A stretch of DNA of 64,000 bases from Burhinus oedicnemus (lineage: Eukaryota > Chordata > Aves > Charadriiformes > Burhinidae): positions 5,777,151 to 5,841,150 of the forward strand of contig VFFE01007869.1 of NCBI GenBank assembly GCA_008921705.1, in the 5' to 3' direction. The notes below the pieces were generated by a model that saw only the letters and a list, made by a program, of their open reading frames with translations, was not told the origin of the DNA and made no database searches. A program made the position numbers and the translations under genes. Shown piece by piece: positions 46,401-58,705 of the stretch (position 1 is its first letter; every line of letters starts with the position of its first letter).

Positions 46401-49400
46401 TTGAGAACAGACTTCCCTCACAGACGAGGAAGCCGTCAGCCTAGATGCCATAGAAAGCTGCTCTTCTGGGCTCTCCAGATCTCTTCAGTGCGGTCAAGGA
46501 ATTTATGTAATTCAGTAAAGTTTACCAGCACATTCAATACAAGAGTCATCATTTTTCCAAATCTAATTTTTCTCCCAACTTAGCTTGAAAGGCTGGTACT
46601 GACACTCACGCCTCAGAAGCTGCTGAGAGAAACCTTTGCTTTTCCTCGATTCAACAGCTGTACAAGACCGAGCAAACGCGTGTAAGATTTCCACCTGACG
46701 CGTGCTTACTCAGCCCATCACCACCACGAGGCAGCAGCAGGGCTGTTCCTTTCTGCATCCCAACGTTCATTTGCTCGGCTTGTCTACACGCCAGACTAGA
46801 AGCAACAGACAACCTAGAAACTGGAACACTGGCACCAGCCCTTAAACTTGTTCAGACAAATGAACTTTATTCGAGGCTCCTATGGTCCAGGATTCACACG
46901 AAAACTACTGGCGCTTATTCTAAACATTTTTACAGGTTGTTGGGCTCGCCAAAGGGGAACTATAGGGCACTAGGCAGTCGAGTTTTGTAGAAAATCAATC
47001 TTATTTGGGTACACAAAGGCTTACATGTATTTCTTTGTATTTTTACTTTACTTGCATTTCAGAAAAAGGAAATATATTATACCTTTGCCTAATAAACACA
47101 CCATCTAGCCTTCCAGATTTTGTATCAGACTGCCTCTCCTCCGAGGGACAGCGAGTTAACTCCTGAATGCCTAAAGACAAATTCTGCACTTCATACATGT
47201 CCCGACTCTCCGGCACAGCGATACACAGCCCTCCATCCAGGCTCCTACAACTCCCAGCACTGAGAAAACTCTCATAAGATACAGCAGTACTTTAAGTAAT
47301 TAGAAATGCAAAAGAACAATTTGCATAATGAATAAGAGCTGGGAAGCCAAGTCGAGCAACCAAGATATTACCCATATGACGACACACAAACACACAGAGC
47401 CAGCAGCGTGTGAGAACCAAAGGCACTAGAACAGACCTACAGACAGGATCAGCCAGCCGAGGTGCGCAGCTTCAGGTTACCTATCAACATAACGCAAGGA
47501 ACTCGAGGATAGAGGGAAAAACAAAAACGAGCTTTTTAAAAGTCAGTTCTTAATTAGCTCCTTTCCTCCTTCTTTCCCTTTTAGTGACAGCCATCAAAAC
47601 AGTGGTTGAGGTAAACCACCTCAGGAAAAGGGAAGTGTCAGATTCTTCCAAGACACTTCCACGGAGAACAGCACCTCCATCTTGCACATCTCCAGGTATA
47701 AGTCTGGACGATTCATCCCAGTGTTGCAAGCTCTGATCATCCTACCACTTTTCTATGTATAAAACAAAGAAAAAGCCAATCTCCTATATTATCCAGGTGG
47801 TTAATCCACTTTAAAAATAACCCTGTAGTTCGTATTGCTAAATACAATAGTAAAGGAGTTTTAGAATGAAGCAACACAATAATTGTTGTAATAACGTTGT
47901 TCAGACTCTTATGAAATCTGAGAATTGCTCTCTAATCACCAGAATACAAGAAGGGACATCCAGCCTTGAAATAATGTGAACAATAGTAAAGTTATAGGTT
48001 AGCTTTCAGCTTTTCTTTACATCAGAGCTTCACATTTCTTTTGCGCTGTTTTTACGACAAGCTCCACAGCATTTCCATTTCATGTGGCGGCTAGTCCTGA
48101 CTTGCTCCAGCCTGAGAACAGCCAAACAACACGTCTGAATTGAAAGCCTACTAGGGGGTGCGAGGACAGTGGTTTCTAATCCATTAAGTTTTACCGACAT
48201 ACCAAAATACAGAGATTTTAAAGAAAAGTTAATGTGTCATTGCGCCACATTCAAAAAACAAATAAACAAACCCCATTCTCATGTAGATTTTATGAATCTA
48301 TTTATTATCTTACCACTGTTAACATGCAAACACCATTCAAAGAGTACCAACTATTAAAGGCTTGGGTCTCTATAAGAAATTAAAATATATTTTTCAAACA
48401 TTTCAGTTTTCACTTCTGATTTCTTCCCTTCTTCCCCATGACATGTCCTGCAGCACTAGTTCTCAGACCCCAGCATTAGAAGTGCCTGAAGAACAGCAGC
48501 ACAAATCAAAACAAAACCCACCTTCCCATGACTCCCCCTCGTGAAGAGTCATCCAGAGACAGGACGCAGCTTGACAGCACCAGGACTGTGAGCCCTGTTC
48601 TCATCACTCATCTCCAGGGCCCATGCCCCTGCTGGCAGCAAGTCACTTACAAGCTAGCCTGATCTCCAGGTGGCTCCTCGAGAGGATGCAGTATCAGAGG
48701 CGTGAACCCAAAGGCATCAAATGGGAAACTGGCCTGAGACACGTGGTGAAGATAATCCATGTGCAGAACAGCAGTCACAGACCATGACGCTACTCAGCTA
48801 CACCTAGTACAGGAGTCCTTCGCACAATCAGGCCCCACAAGATACAGACAGAAAAGTCACTACTGGTAATACCTGCAGGAAAAGACCAAGAAGTCACCTT
48901 GTCAGAGCTTAAACTCACAGAGCTCTAACAAAAGTACTGACAGGTCTATGTTGCAACAAAGCCAAAGAACAGACCCTTTGGACAACGGCTGTTTTACCAG
49001 TGATAACTGGAGAGGAGACCGCAGTAGTGAAAAAGTGGCGCTAAGGTAAGATGCAAAGCTGAATATAAACAGGTCTGACTCCAGCAGCAAACATCTGGTA
49101 TCGGGGAAGAGATCTGAGAAATCCCCAAAAGGGCAAAGAAACAATGAGAGAGATTTAAATGAAATCCCTCAAATTCTCAAAAGGAAGGAGATGAGGTCAA
49201 CCCCAAAATCAGGACACAATTTGCACAGCACCCTGTCCTCAGGTAAACCAGTCCATGCTGAAAGTCAACCAACGAGCTCAAAGTAGAAGACCCATTCAGA
49301 TAGTCTGATAGCTCCGGAGCCTCCCAGCTACCACAGAGCCACAGGAGAAAGGGCAAGACGAACAGCCTTGTACACTCCCCAGAGGAAGAATGAGGTCTCC

Positions 49401-52400
49401 ACTTAACGGAGAGCAAAGACAGTGATCTCTGTCTTTATACAGAGACAGGAGAGAAACACCTTAAAAGAGATTTAATGCTGAGAAATCAAGCTGTTTGCAT
49501 GGCTACGCAGCGAGCCGTACCGTACCTGAGCTGTGCTGATGACAGCACTTACCACCGTACCCCAGGGTGGCTCTCACTGCCCTCTCCACAGGATAACTTC
49601 TCCGCTCAAAGGAGCAGCCTACAAGACCATCAGTCAGGCACATACTCCTGTGTTACACAGGCTCCACTAAGAACAGAGAACTGGATCACCACAAGTAACA
49701 TTAGGGTGGAAAATGACTGAAAGCCACGGAGGAGGTGAACAAAAGATTGGAAGGAAAAACAGAATGTACCATTAATCTAGAAACAGGACAAGCAGTTGGG
49801 AGAGGAACAAAAGAGAAGCAGCTGCTAAACACTAGAGCATAAGAGAGAGCTGAAAGCAGGTGAAATGGTGGCTGGCACACACTGTCCTGCACAGCCATGT
49901 GCAAGGTCTGAGAGAGGCAGAGACTTCGCCAATTCTCCTCTCCCTAACTGTACAAAAAGCCTTTGCCATCCTCAGGTGATGTGATGTGTGCACTCCACCC
50001 CATGCATGCAACAGGGACCATCACTTAGTGTCAGAATATCCAGCTCCTGAGATCAGTTTGGCAGCTTGGAGTAATAAAGCTGAAAACCTATGACAGAAGT
50101 ATAGCACGTGTTCCTGCTGGCCTCGTCTGCATTATCTGTTTTGCCTTGCAAAAGCTGGTCTTCAAAGATGAGCCGTGGCAGAAATCTCCTACAATCAGGG
50201 ACTGTACCTGATTTCAAGGGACAGGTCCTGCGGCAAGTGAGACCTTTACAGTCCGCCCACCAGCAGAAATGTGGAAATTAGCAGAGGCCCCGCTGGACAC
50301 AGGGCCAGGGGAAGCCGTTCCCCACTGCAGGGAGGGAGCTGGGAGGACCTGCTCCTGCTCCAGCTCCTCACAGGGCTCCACGCAGCTGCCGAGGACACCT
50401 ATGCAGAAGGCTATCCAGTCTCAGAAGAGGGGGACTGGGGATTCAGTCCCTCAGATCTTTGAGGCAAAAAGAAAAAGACAGAACAGACAGAGCAGTTAGA
50501 GAAAAGTGACTTGGCAGCATTAAGACTATTTTTTCTTTTCTCCTGAAGATTTAATGAGGGCTACATATATTTCCTATCTTTTTCAGAAGGCGGGAGAAAT
50601 GGGAAATTAACCACCTCATCCTCCACTGACACGAAGCAAAATTTTGTCCTAATATTACTACTGCCACAATTATTTCAATGCTCTTAAGGCGCTAAATTAT
50701 CTTACTCTAAACGTGTGAACACCCAGGACCACTGACAGCAGGACTGCAAGAGTCAGCGGGCTCACAGAATCTTAAAGAACACCATGACAGTAAAAACTGT
50801 GCAGTAAATAAACATTTTAGCTGAAATATTTAGTTACAGACTTAACATTTTGCTTTCATCCTACATGCTATTTAGAAGAGAGGATCTGTCAGAAGCATAT
50901 TAAAGGCGTCTAAATACAGTCAAATTGATAATTGACATGATAATCTCGATTAGCAGATATTTGCATCTATCCAGCACAGGATTATTTCAGTAACACATTA
51001 AATTCATATTCACCCTGCAGACAAAACTGTATTAACCGAAAGGCACGGGCACGGTCGCACAGGTTGCTGTAAAACACGACTTCAGCCTGTTTGCAACGTC
51101 TCCCCGCAGGAAGGCTGCTGCCTTTAACAGGCACTAACCCACCTCTCAGGTGAATCACCGTCTGCGTCCTGGGCGCCCCAGCTGCTCCGCAGCCAGGAAG
51201 TGAGCGGGAGCGCGCCGCTCACCTACCCTAGCATGTGAGTCATTCCCAGGAATGAGAAAGCCAGTTGCTCCAGTTGCTCCTGGCCAGGGGAATTTTGACT
51301 CTCTGATCAGGTATCGCAAAAAAAGCCATCGGAAGCAAAAAAGCTTACTTCCAGATATGGTTTATTTAACTACCTTACTGCAAGAAATACTCTGATGCCT
51401 ACTGTAGTTGCGAGATGCATTGTGGAGGAGTCTAAGGCACTTTCGAGATGCAGCTCAGAGACAAGCGGAAGGCGACAATGGTGACAGGTAAGTGATCTTT
51501 GAGCATCTGAAAAGCGTTTGATAAGTTGTTCTGTGAATCTTCTTGCTCTTAATCACCCTCAAGTGAAAAGAAAACAGGAATTAAGATACAGTTCCTGAAA
51601 ACCAGACTCGGAACCATAAACTGAATATCAGATCAATTAAAAGTGTGAAAAGTTCTCAAAATAGCGTGACTTTACTAACCTTTTATTCATTCATTGAACA
51701 TTACTCGTTATCTTTTTCCCAATGGCAAAAAAATGGTTTTCTACTAACCATTCCTTCTAAGATAGGAATCAAAGTGCAGGAGGGTTCATGGTTTCAATAA
51801 CTTACTTCCTGACAGAGCTTAATTCATCTCAAGTAAGATTCAGTAACTATAACATCTGAATTTGCTATAAAAGGTTCATGCTGTATTCCTTTTCACCTCT
51901 TTCAGTAAAGGAAAGCATACTTGCATTCTCTTAATTATATTATACAGAATAAAGGTTCTCTTCCTTCATACTTCGCTCAGATCATGTTAAAACTTGTTGG
52001 GTTCACTGGAAAAACCACATAGCTCCGAACAAGCAACTTGCAAACTAAATGTCTGACTAGTCTCAAAGTTTGGGAAATATATAAGGCACTTTCAAAAACC
52101 TATGTCATTTAAGGAGTATTTTAGATTGAAAAGGTTATTCTTAGTTACGAAGAACTGAAAGTAGCAGTGCAATTAAAAGTTTTGTTAAAAAATGACTTGC
52201 CATTTGTGCATTATAGGGGCTGTAGACACTGTCTTCTCATTACATATGCTTGGTCTGGAAACTGGCAGCGTTTCACACTTTTTTCCATCTTTTTAAAGAA
52301 GATTCTACAATCTTCTTTTAAAAAGGGAAACCAGGAAACTCAGGCAAGCGTTCAGCTGATGTCACAGATTCACTCCCAGAAGTACAGGCCCCGGATCACA

Positions 52401-55079
52401 GGAAAGCCGCCAGCATTTCTCTGGTTACGAGCCCACTCTGGCGGGCACCTTTCCCTTTGGGTAGGCAACCAGCTCCCGGGCACCGCCAGACCTTCCCTTT
52501 CTCCTCCCTGCCCACTCTATGGGGACAACCCCCGGAGCAGCGGAGGACGTGGACCAGCTCTTGCAGGAGGGAGAGGAGAGCAGGGGAGCAGAGGAGGGGA
52601 GAGAGGCCGAAGAGCATGCAGGGACCTCAGAAACAGAAAGCATCTGTTTGCAGTAGGGCTGTGTGAGAAAAAAGCAGCACATTTTCAACAGCACCAGCCA
52701 CCGGTTCCTCCTCCCTGCCCGCGGAGGGTTGCCTGTCCCAGCTCAGCCCTGCTGTCTCACCCTCGGCTCCCCTCCCTAGCTGCCGGGGTCCCCCCGGGGC
52801 AGGGCGGGAGCGGGGAGACCAGCTCACCCGGCACCTGCACCCCACGGCCTGTCGTGCACTAGCACGCACCCGCGCCGGGTGCTGGAGCACCAGAGCTCCC
52901 GGGGCACGGGGGTGTCGGGAGCTGCCTGGCCATGCAGATCCCAGGAGCACAGCTGAGCTGGGAAGACACCCAGGCAGGGCGGCCGGACAGGGAACGCGCG
53001 CTGGGAGGGAGGTGGCAAGTCACAGTCCAGAGTTTGTCCAACACCGCAGCAGCCCTTCAGAGGCTGGGTGCTCCTCCTCAACCGGGAAGCCCATTCCACT
53101 CGCTGCACGTAGCCCGCGATGAGACGTATCCAGGAACAACTGAAGGGGGAAGCTCCTTCTCCCCTTTTCAGGACAAGTCACTTGCTCACCTCCGCACAGC
53201 AAAGTCCAGAAGCACCTCCTGTCTGACCAAGTGAGCACTACGAGAAGCCAGCCAAGACATCTGCAGTAAGACCTGAAGCGTGCAGTAGTTATTAAAAGTC
53301 TGGAACTAAGTGACAATGTGCCTGACATAAACCAGGAGCTACTGACCCACCATACCGCTGTCAGCTATCGGGGCTCCGTAGGAAACCAGGCTGCAAGAGA
53401 CACTAACCCCAGCGCTGCCAAGAAAGCACTAGAGGAAGTCAGCGATATTAATTCCTACATTTCAGCAGTCTTAACCCTTCCCAACATAAAAAGTTACAGT
53501 ACCTTCTTCAAAAAACCAACCAAACAAACAACAAAAACCAAAAAAAAACCCATTAGCACCCTCAATTATGAAAAGTAGGTTTCCACATCTGACCAACACT
53601 GAACCTCACATGAAATACTGCAATAACCACGACTTCTTGTTTTTCCTCGGGAAAATGTGCGTGAGATATCAGTGACAATTGATGATGACCAGCAAAAATC
53701 TGGCTTGTACCACCTTCACTGCAGCAGCAGCTTCTGCCACTATCCAAGGAACAGCCAAGAGCTGGCGAAGCAGTTGGGCCGGAGGCAGAGCCGCAGCTCC
53801 CCGCAGCCGGCACCCTGAAACCCCACCCAGGATCTGCCGTCTGTCCGTCTGTCCCTGAGAACAGCAGACAGAGTGGGGACTCTCCAGGCTGCTCGTGAAA
53901 ACTTGGGGTTGCACCAGGCTGAACTTCTCCCAACCATATCCCAAAATCCCCGTGTCCTTTTCCTTCCTCTTTGAAACAGTGGTGCTGCTGCAAGTAGCTA
54001 ACGTGGTTAATTGCGCCGCACCAATAGATACCGGAGCACAAAAAAACCCAGCTGACAACAGCAGATGAGGATTTTTTTGGCCTTTTGCAATGTGAATTAG
54101 AATTGCATATAAAAAAATCAATAGGAATTGTTTCAATGCAAAGTAAAACACCTAAAAAGTGAGACTGGAATTACTTAAGAGGTTAAATGGCACCATCTAC
54201 ACGCATGTACCAATAATACTTTTTTTCCCACGAGGTATTTTTTCACAGTATCCCCTGTAGCATTTCAGAGACGCGACAGATGCACAATAGCCAGAGCTAC
54301 TGAAGGTGGAATGCGATCACCCACATACCTCCTTCTTCTTCCTTTGTGACCCAGACAACATCCTGACTGGTTTTGAAGTTTCATTATGAGCATTTTAACT
54401 TAATGTTTTTCATTGCATAATACCAATAATCAAACCTAAAAGCTACTGTTTTCAGCAAAAAGCTCCAACACATCTAGCCTGACACCCAAGAGAGTCTTCA
54501 CCTCGCAGGCGCTGCAGAGCGGAGGCTCTGCGGAGGTCTCGGCTGCAGAGCGACCCGGGGAGCGGCTGCGTGGCACCGGGCTCTGCGGCAGCGCCGAGCG
54601 GAGCAGCCGGCTGCCGGCTCGCCTGGACAGAAGCCAGCTCCTCTGGAAGGAGCTCAAGACCACCCAAGCACCACATGCTGAAACTTAATAACCAGATTCT
54701 GCTTTTTGCCCAAACTATAGTGTTTATAAAACTTTTTAAATGTGAAAGACTAGGACTTCTGGATAATGATGCACACTGGATAAGTAAGGAACAGCCTATG
54801 GAACTGAAGGGTGATTATTTGACAAAGATTTCCATGCTGCCAATTGTGCCAAGAACAGCGCCCACGAAAACACAAGCAGAACAGGAACAGAAAGGCTGGG
54901 AGAGAAGCTCGTGAAGAGATTAAAAGAGGAAAAAGTTGTAGTCACTCTGAGAAGTACATGTAAATGTGAACCTGCTTCTGGCCTCCCCCTTGGAAGGGAA
55001 GTCTAGAAACGTGACCTGGTGAGAGATTAAAACTGTGTCTTCCAAGCAGCAGAAGAACTGCAATCCAGTGGGATGCAAA
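43456..55079. other. Large MED12L intron, no gene recognised
   Basis: No P2Y-type receptor, MED12L exon or mobile element recognised. GC-richer stretches occur at about 44200-44900, 50270-50420, 51120-51240, 52440-53100 and 54500-54660; the last is dense in CpG. Open frames in these blocks overlap on several strands and lack domain similarity. The candidate leader exon at 51380-51487 is the best signal. Confidence 0.5.
51380..51487 (+). other. Candidate plus-strand leader exon (right-going transcript)
   Basis: A segment rich in purines ends GGTGACAG with an excellent donor GTAAGTG at 51488, just right of a small CpG-rich patch (about 51120-51240). A plus-strand transcript from here would run towards where GPR87/P2RY14 are expected. 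Gene assignment is inference from synteny. Confidence 0.28.
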
Positions 55080-55950
55080 GGGGACAAAGTTTGCAAATGA
55101 CACCAAATTGCGTGATACCCCAGAGGGTCATGCTGCCCTCCAGAGGGACATGGACAGGCTGGAGAAGTGGGTCGACAGGAACCTCACGCAGCTCAGCAAG
55201 AAGTGCAAAGTCCTGCCCCTGGGCAGGGACAGCCCCCTGCACCAGGACACGCTGGGGTGCCGGCTGGAAAGCAGCTCCGCAGGGAAAGACCTGGTGGACA
55301 AGCTGAACGTGAGCCAGCAGCCTGCCCTGGCAGCAAAGCAGGCCAGCAGCCTCCCATGGCCAGCAGGTCGAGGGAGGGATCCTTCCTCCCGGCTCAGCAC
55401 TGCGAGCCCACACCTGCAGTGCCGGGTCCGGCTCTGGGCTCCCCAGTACAAGAGACATGGACATACTGGAGCCCAGCACAGGGCCCCAAAGCTGAGTAAC
55501 GTACCGGAGCATCTGATGTACTGGGAGGCTGAGAGATCTGGAACTGTTCAGCTGGGAAAAGAGGCGGCTCGGGAGGATCTTAGGAATGTGTACAAATACC
55601 TGCAGGGAGGGTGCAAAGAGGACGGAGCCAGGCTCCTGTCAGTGGTGCCCAGGGGCAGGACAGGAGGCAGTGGGCACAAACTGACACCCAGGAGCCTCAG
55701 CCTGAACACAGGGGCTTTTTGTTGGTAGCAGTGTTTTGGTCTTTTTTTTTGTTTGCTTGTTTGTTTTTGGGTTTTTTGTTTTTTTTTAAAATTACTGTGA
55801 GGGCGTTCAAGCCCTGGAATAAGTTTCCCAGAGAGGTTGTGGAGTCTCCATCCTCAGAGATGCTCACCGCCTGACCAGACATGGTCCTGGTCAGCCAGCT
55901 GCAGCCGGTGCCGCTCTGAGCAGGGAGTTGGAGCTGATGAGGAACTGCAA
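55080..55950 (+). mobile_element. CR1 LINE fragment with broken ORF2 C-terminus
   Basis: Plus-strand CR1 of a subfamily different from the other three. The translated text includes RDTPEGHAALQRD, RLEKWVDRNLTQ, CKVLPLG and SSAGKDLVDKLN, which matches the C-terminal part of CR1 reverse transcriptase. Later blocks (GAGGTTGTGGAGTCTCCATC, GACATGGTCCTGG) belong to the 3' region. A T/G-rich tract at 55736-55790 has replaced or expanded the usual sequence before ACTGTGAGGG. The terminal 3' repeat was not identified. 5'-truncated and non-functional. Confidence 0.88.
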
Positions 55951-56351
55951 AAGGCAGCATCAGGAAGGAGTTGAAAAGACTGCGGGTGGAGGCTGACCGG
56001 GCAGCCACCAGCGGGAGGTGGTGCCGGGGCAGAGGCCAGGACCACACTGCTCAGAACTTTGGGGCTGCCACCTACACCTAACCCTGCTGAGAGCGCTGCA
56101 CGTGGAAGCTGCATCTTGCATGGAATACTCTTAGTGAGGGTTCAAAGAAAGCAACTCTACAGGGCTACAACACGGCTTCCACTATCAGTAGGTTTTGTGC
56201 AACCAGAAACAACCATCAGTAGGATCTTCTAGAAAGAAGCAAAGGAAACATTCCAGAGTTAAGCCTTTCCTCCCGTCTAATTAGAGGCTGCCATACTGAG
56301 AAAACGCTAATGATCCCAACTCTGCCAACCAGTGCACTGTGCTTGCTTCTC

Positions 56352-56382
<31 letters not shown>
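56352..56382. repeat. T18-A13 tract
   Basis: Eighteen T followed directly by thirteen A, then GGG and seven A. It forms a perfect A/T snap-back of up to 13 bp, or marks two oppositely oriented tails meeting. Length may be unreliable in short-read assemblies. Confidence 0.9.
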
Positions 56383-58599
56383 GGGAAAAAAAGGCAAGTA
56401 ATTGCAACACATCACTCCTCTCCCACCAACAACGGTCATTTACCTGCTGCCCAATGGGGTACCCTTTCTGTTGGCAGTTCTCTCCTAACTCTTCATGTAA
56501 AAGCAGTTGCAGCCTAAAGGAGATGTACGTTAGCGCTACGCTGCTTCGGAAATGGCAGTCGAAGTGCCGGCCTCTTCTACAGAAAAGAGCAGCCGGCATA
56601 CAGGCAACTGCTGCAGTCAGCCCGCCCAGAGCAAGCACAAGGCACAAGCCCAGCGCCCACAATAGACGCGTGGCAGTAGTTTCTCCGTTTTGGTCATGGA
56701 AAACGCACATGCTTGTCATGAATGCAACAAAGGACTGGAAAGCACTTCTTCAACATCACTTAGAAACAACAGTACATATTCAAGAGGAAATAGAATTCAT
56801 GCATCTTTAGGTTCTGCAAATAAGTTTAAAAAATAAACAACTTTACAGTAATGATTAACATCATTTACTAGATTGTGTAACCTCTGCATAGAAAAATCTG
56901 ATTCAAAATAAGTAACATTAATTAAGTAATATTAATCCATGAACTTTTAATGAGACACAGTTCAAAAGACAGAAAAAAAGAGAGATAGTTGAGGCAGCAT
57001 CCCAAAAAGATCTCATGTCAGAGCTATCCCATATAGGGGAAAATAACAGTTCATAATCCTGCACTTGAAATGAGAAAAAAAATTAATGGCTACATTTGAA
57101 GACAATATTCCAGAAGTGACTTTGAGAAAATTAGATATGTCCAATTTTTTTTTTTTTTAAGTGAGGAAGTCATGTTATCCTAAGAGCATATTACCCCAAA
57201 ATTGAGAATTTTGCGTATTAAACAGTATTACTTAATGCTTACTGCTACACCCAGTTCAGGCTCTCCCGCAACTGTAAAACAACTGAGTTCCAGGTGCAAA
57301 CTGGATGTGAGATTTCAGGCAATACCTGCAGTAACGCATGGGTAGAGACTGATGGAGAAAGCGTAAATGAGCACATTTAGCTGGTTATCAGATGCAAGGT
57401 CAATCTAGCACAGGCACTGGAAATATGCATGGTACTTTTAGCTGTTGTGTACAAAGGACCAAGAAAGACTAAACGCCAAATTTCAGTAAGTGACTGCATG
57501 CGGGAAGCTCTGTAGTTTACAGGAACGGTGTACAGATCATTTTTCTCAGAGACGCCTCTTGGGCAAAATGACCGTGGGGAAGGAAGTCTCCGTGAGCAGT
57601 GTGTCTCAGTGCGGATGTGGAGGGACTGCTGCCCCCACGTGCGTACCGACAGACGTCAGGTCAGTGTTCGGCAGAGGCTTCCACGGGGAGGTACGCTCCC
57701 TAGCCACCGCCTCATGTGTCTTCTGTTGAAGACAAGCGGATAGGATAGGGCAGGGACAGGATAGGATCCTGGAGACAAAAGAAGCTGCTCCACCAGCAGA
57801 TAGAAGCAGCTGCACTGCAGCTTGCCCGGGGCCAGGACACTGCGCTGTTCAGAGACACGCGAGAGAAAAGTTAGGCTGGAATTGAGAGGGAAGTTCAAGG
57901 AGGAACCCAAAAACCAAAAAGGGGGTTTTTTACTAGATACTGAAGCAGACGAGAAGCTCTCTGAGAGAGGCAGTGGTTCCTGTTTCTGGATATGACTAAG
58001 CAGGCAAGCACCGTAAGCCACAGCTGAGGACAGTTATACCCTAGTTCTTATTTTTCAGCCTCTCTGCAATTAAGCATGGCAGCGTTACTGCGTTACAGGG
58101 AACTAGCACATACTGTCTGCACGCCCCTCCACCACCACTCTCCTAGGAAGGCGGGCACCGGGAGCCAAGGGCACAAAGCCCCACAGAGGGCTATTTTCAC
58201 CCTCTCCCCAGCCACCCCACGTTGAAGCAGTTCCCGGTTTGAAGCGGCCAACACGTGCCAGCTGGCTGAGTCAGAGTGGTGGATGCCACCATTTAGCTGA
58301 GCCAGCCGCTGGCAGGCACGCAGGAGCGGGCACTCGGGGATGCTACCAGTGACGCAGAGAGTGGCTGAGGCGGGGGCGCCCCTGCAGCCCCCAGCCCACC
58401 CCAGGCAGGGCCAGCGACACTAGGCTGCGGGGCCGTGTTCATCTCCCAGGATGGAGATCCACAGCCTCCATGAGCAACCAGCACCCGTGTTTGACCACCC
58501 GCACAGTGAAAAAGTTTTCTTGTGCTCAGATGTATTTTCCTGAGTCTCGGTTTGTGCCCACTGCCTCCTGCCCAGTCAGTGGGTGCCACGGAGAAGACA

Positions 58600-58705
58600 G
58601 AGCCGGGCTCCCCCCGCCAGGGAGCCGTGCAGTCTGTCGAGCCCCTGAGCCTGCTCTGGCCCAGGCTGAACCACCTCAGCTCTCCCAGCCCCTCCGCAGA
58701 CGGAA
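58600..58705 (-). mobile_element. Probable short CR1-like remnant
   Basis: CTGGCCCAGGCTGAACCACC followed by TCAGCTCTCCCAGCC resembles the segment of CR1 seen in inverse orientation in the other copies (CTCCAGGCTGAACAACCCC). It is short and diverged, so weakly supported. Confidence 0.4.

Noticed and set aside
52167..52862. 231-codon plus-strand frame
   Set aside because: Runs from AT-rich into GC-rich sequence, overlaps several frames on both strands, and shows no domain or splice support.
55108..55728. 206-codon plus-strand frame
   Set aside because: It is the decayed C-terminal reverse-transcriptase frame of a CR1 LINE, not a host gene.
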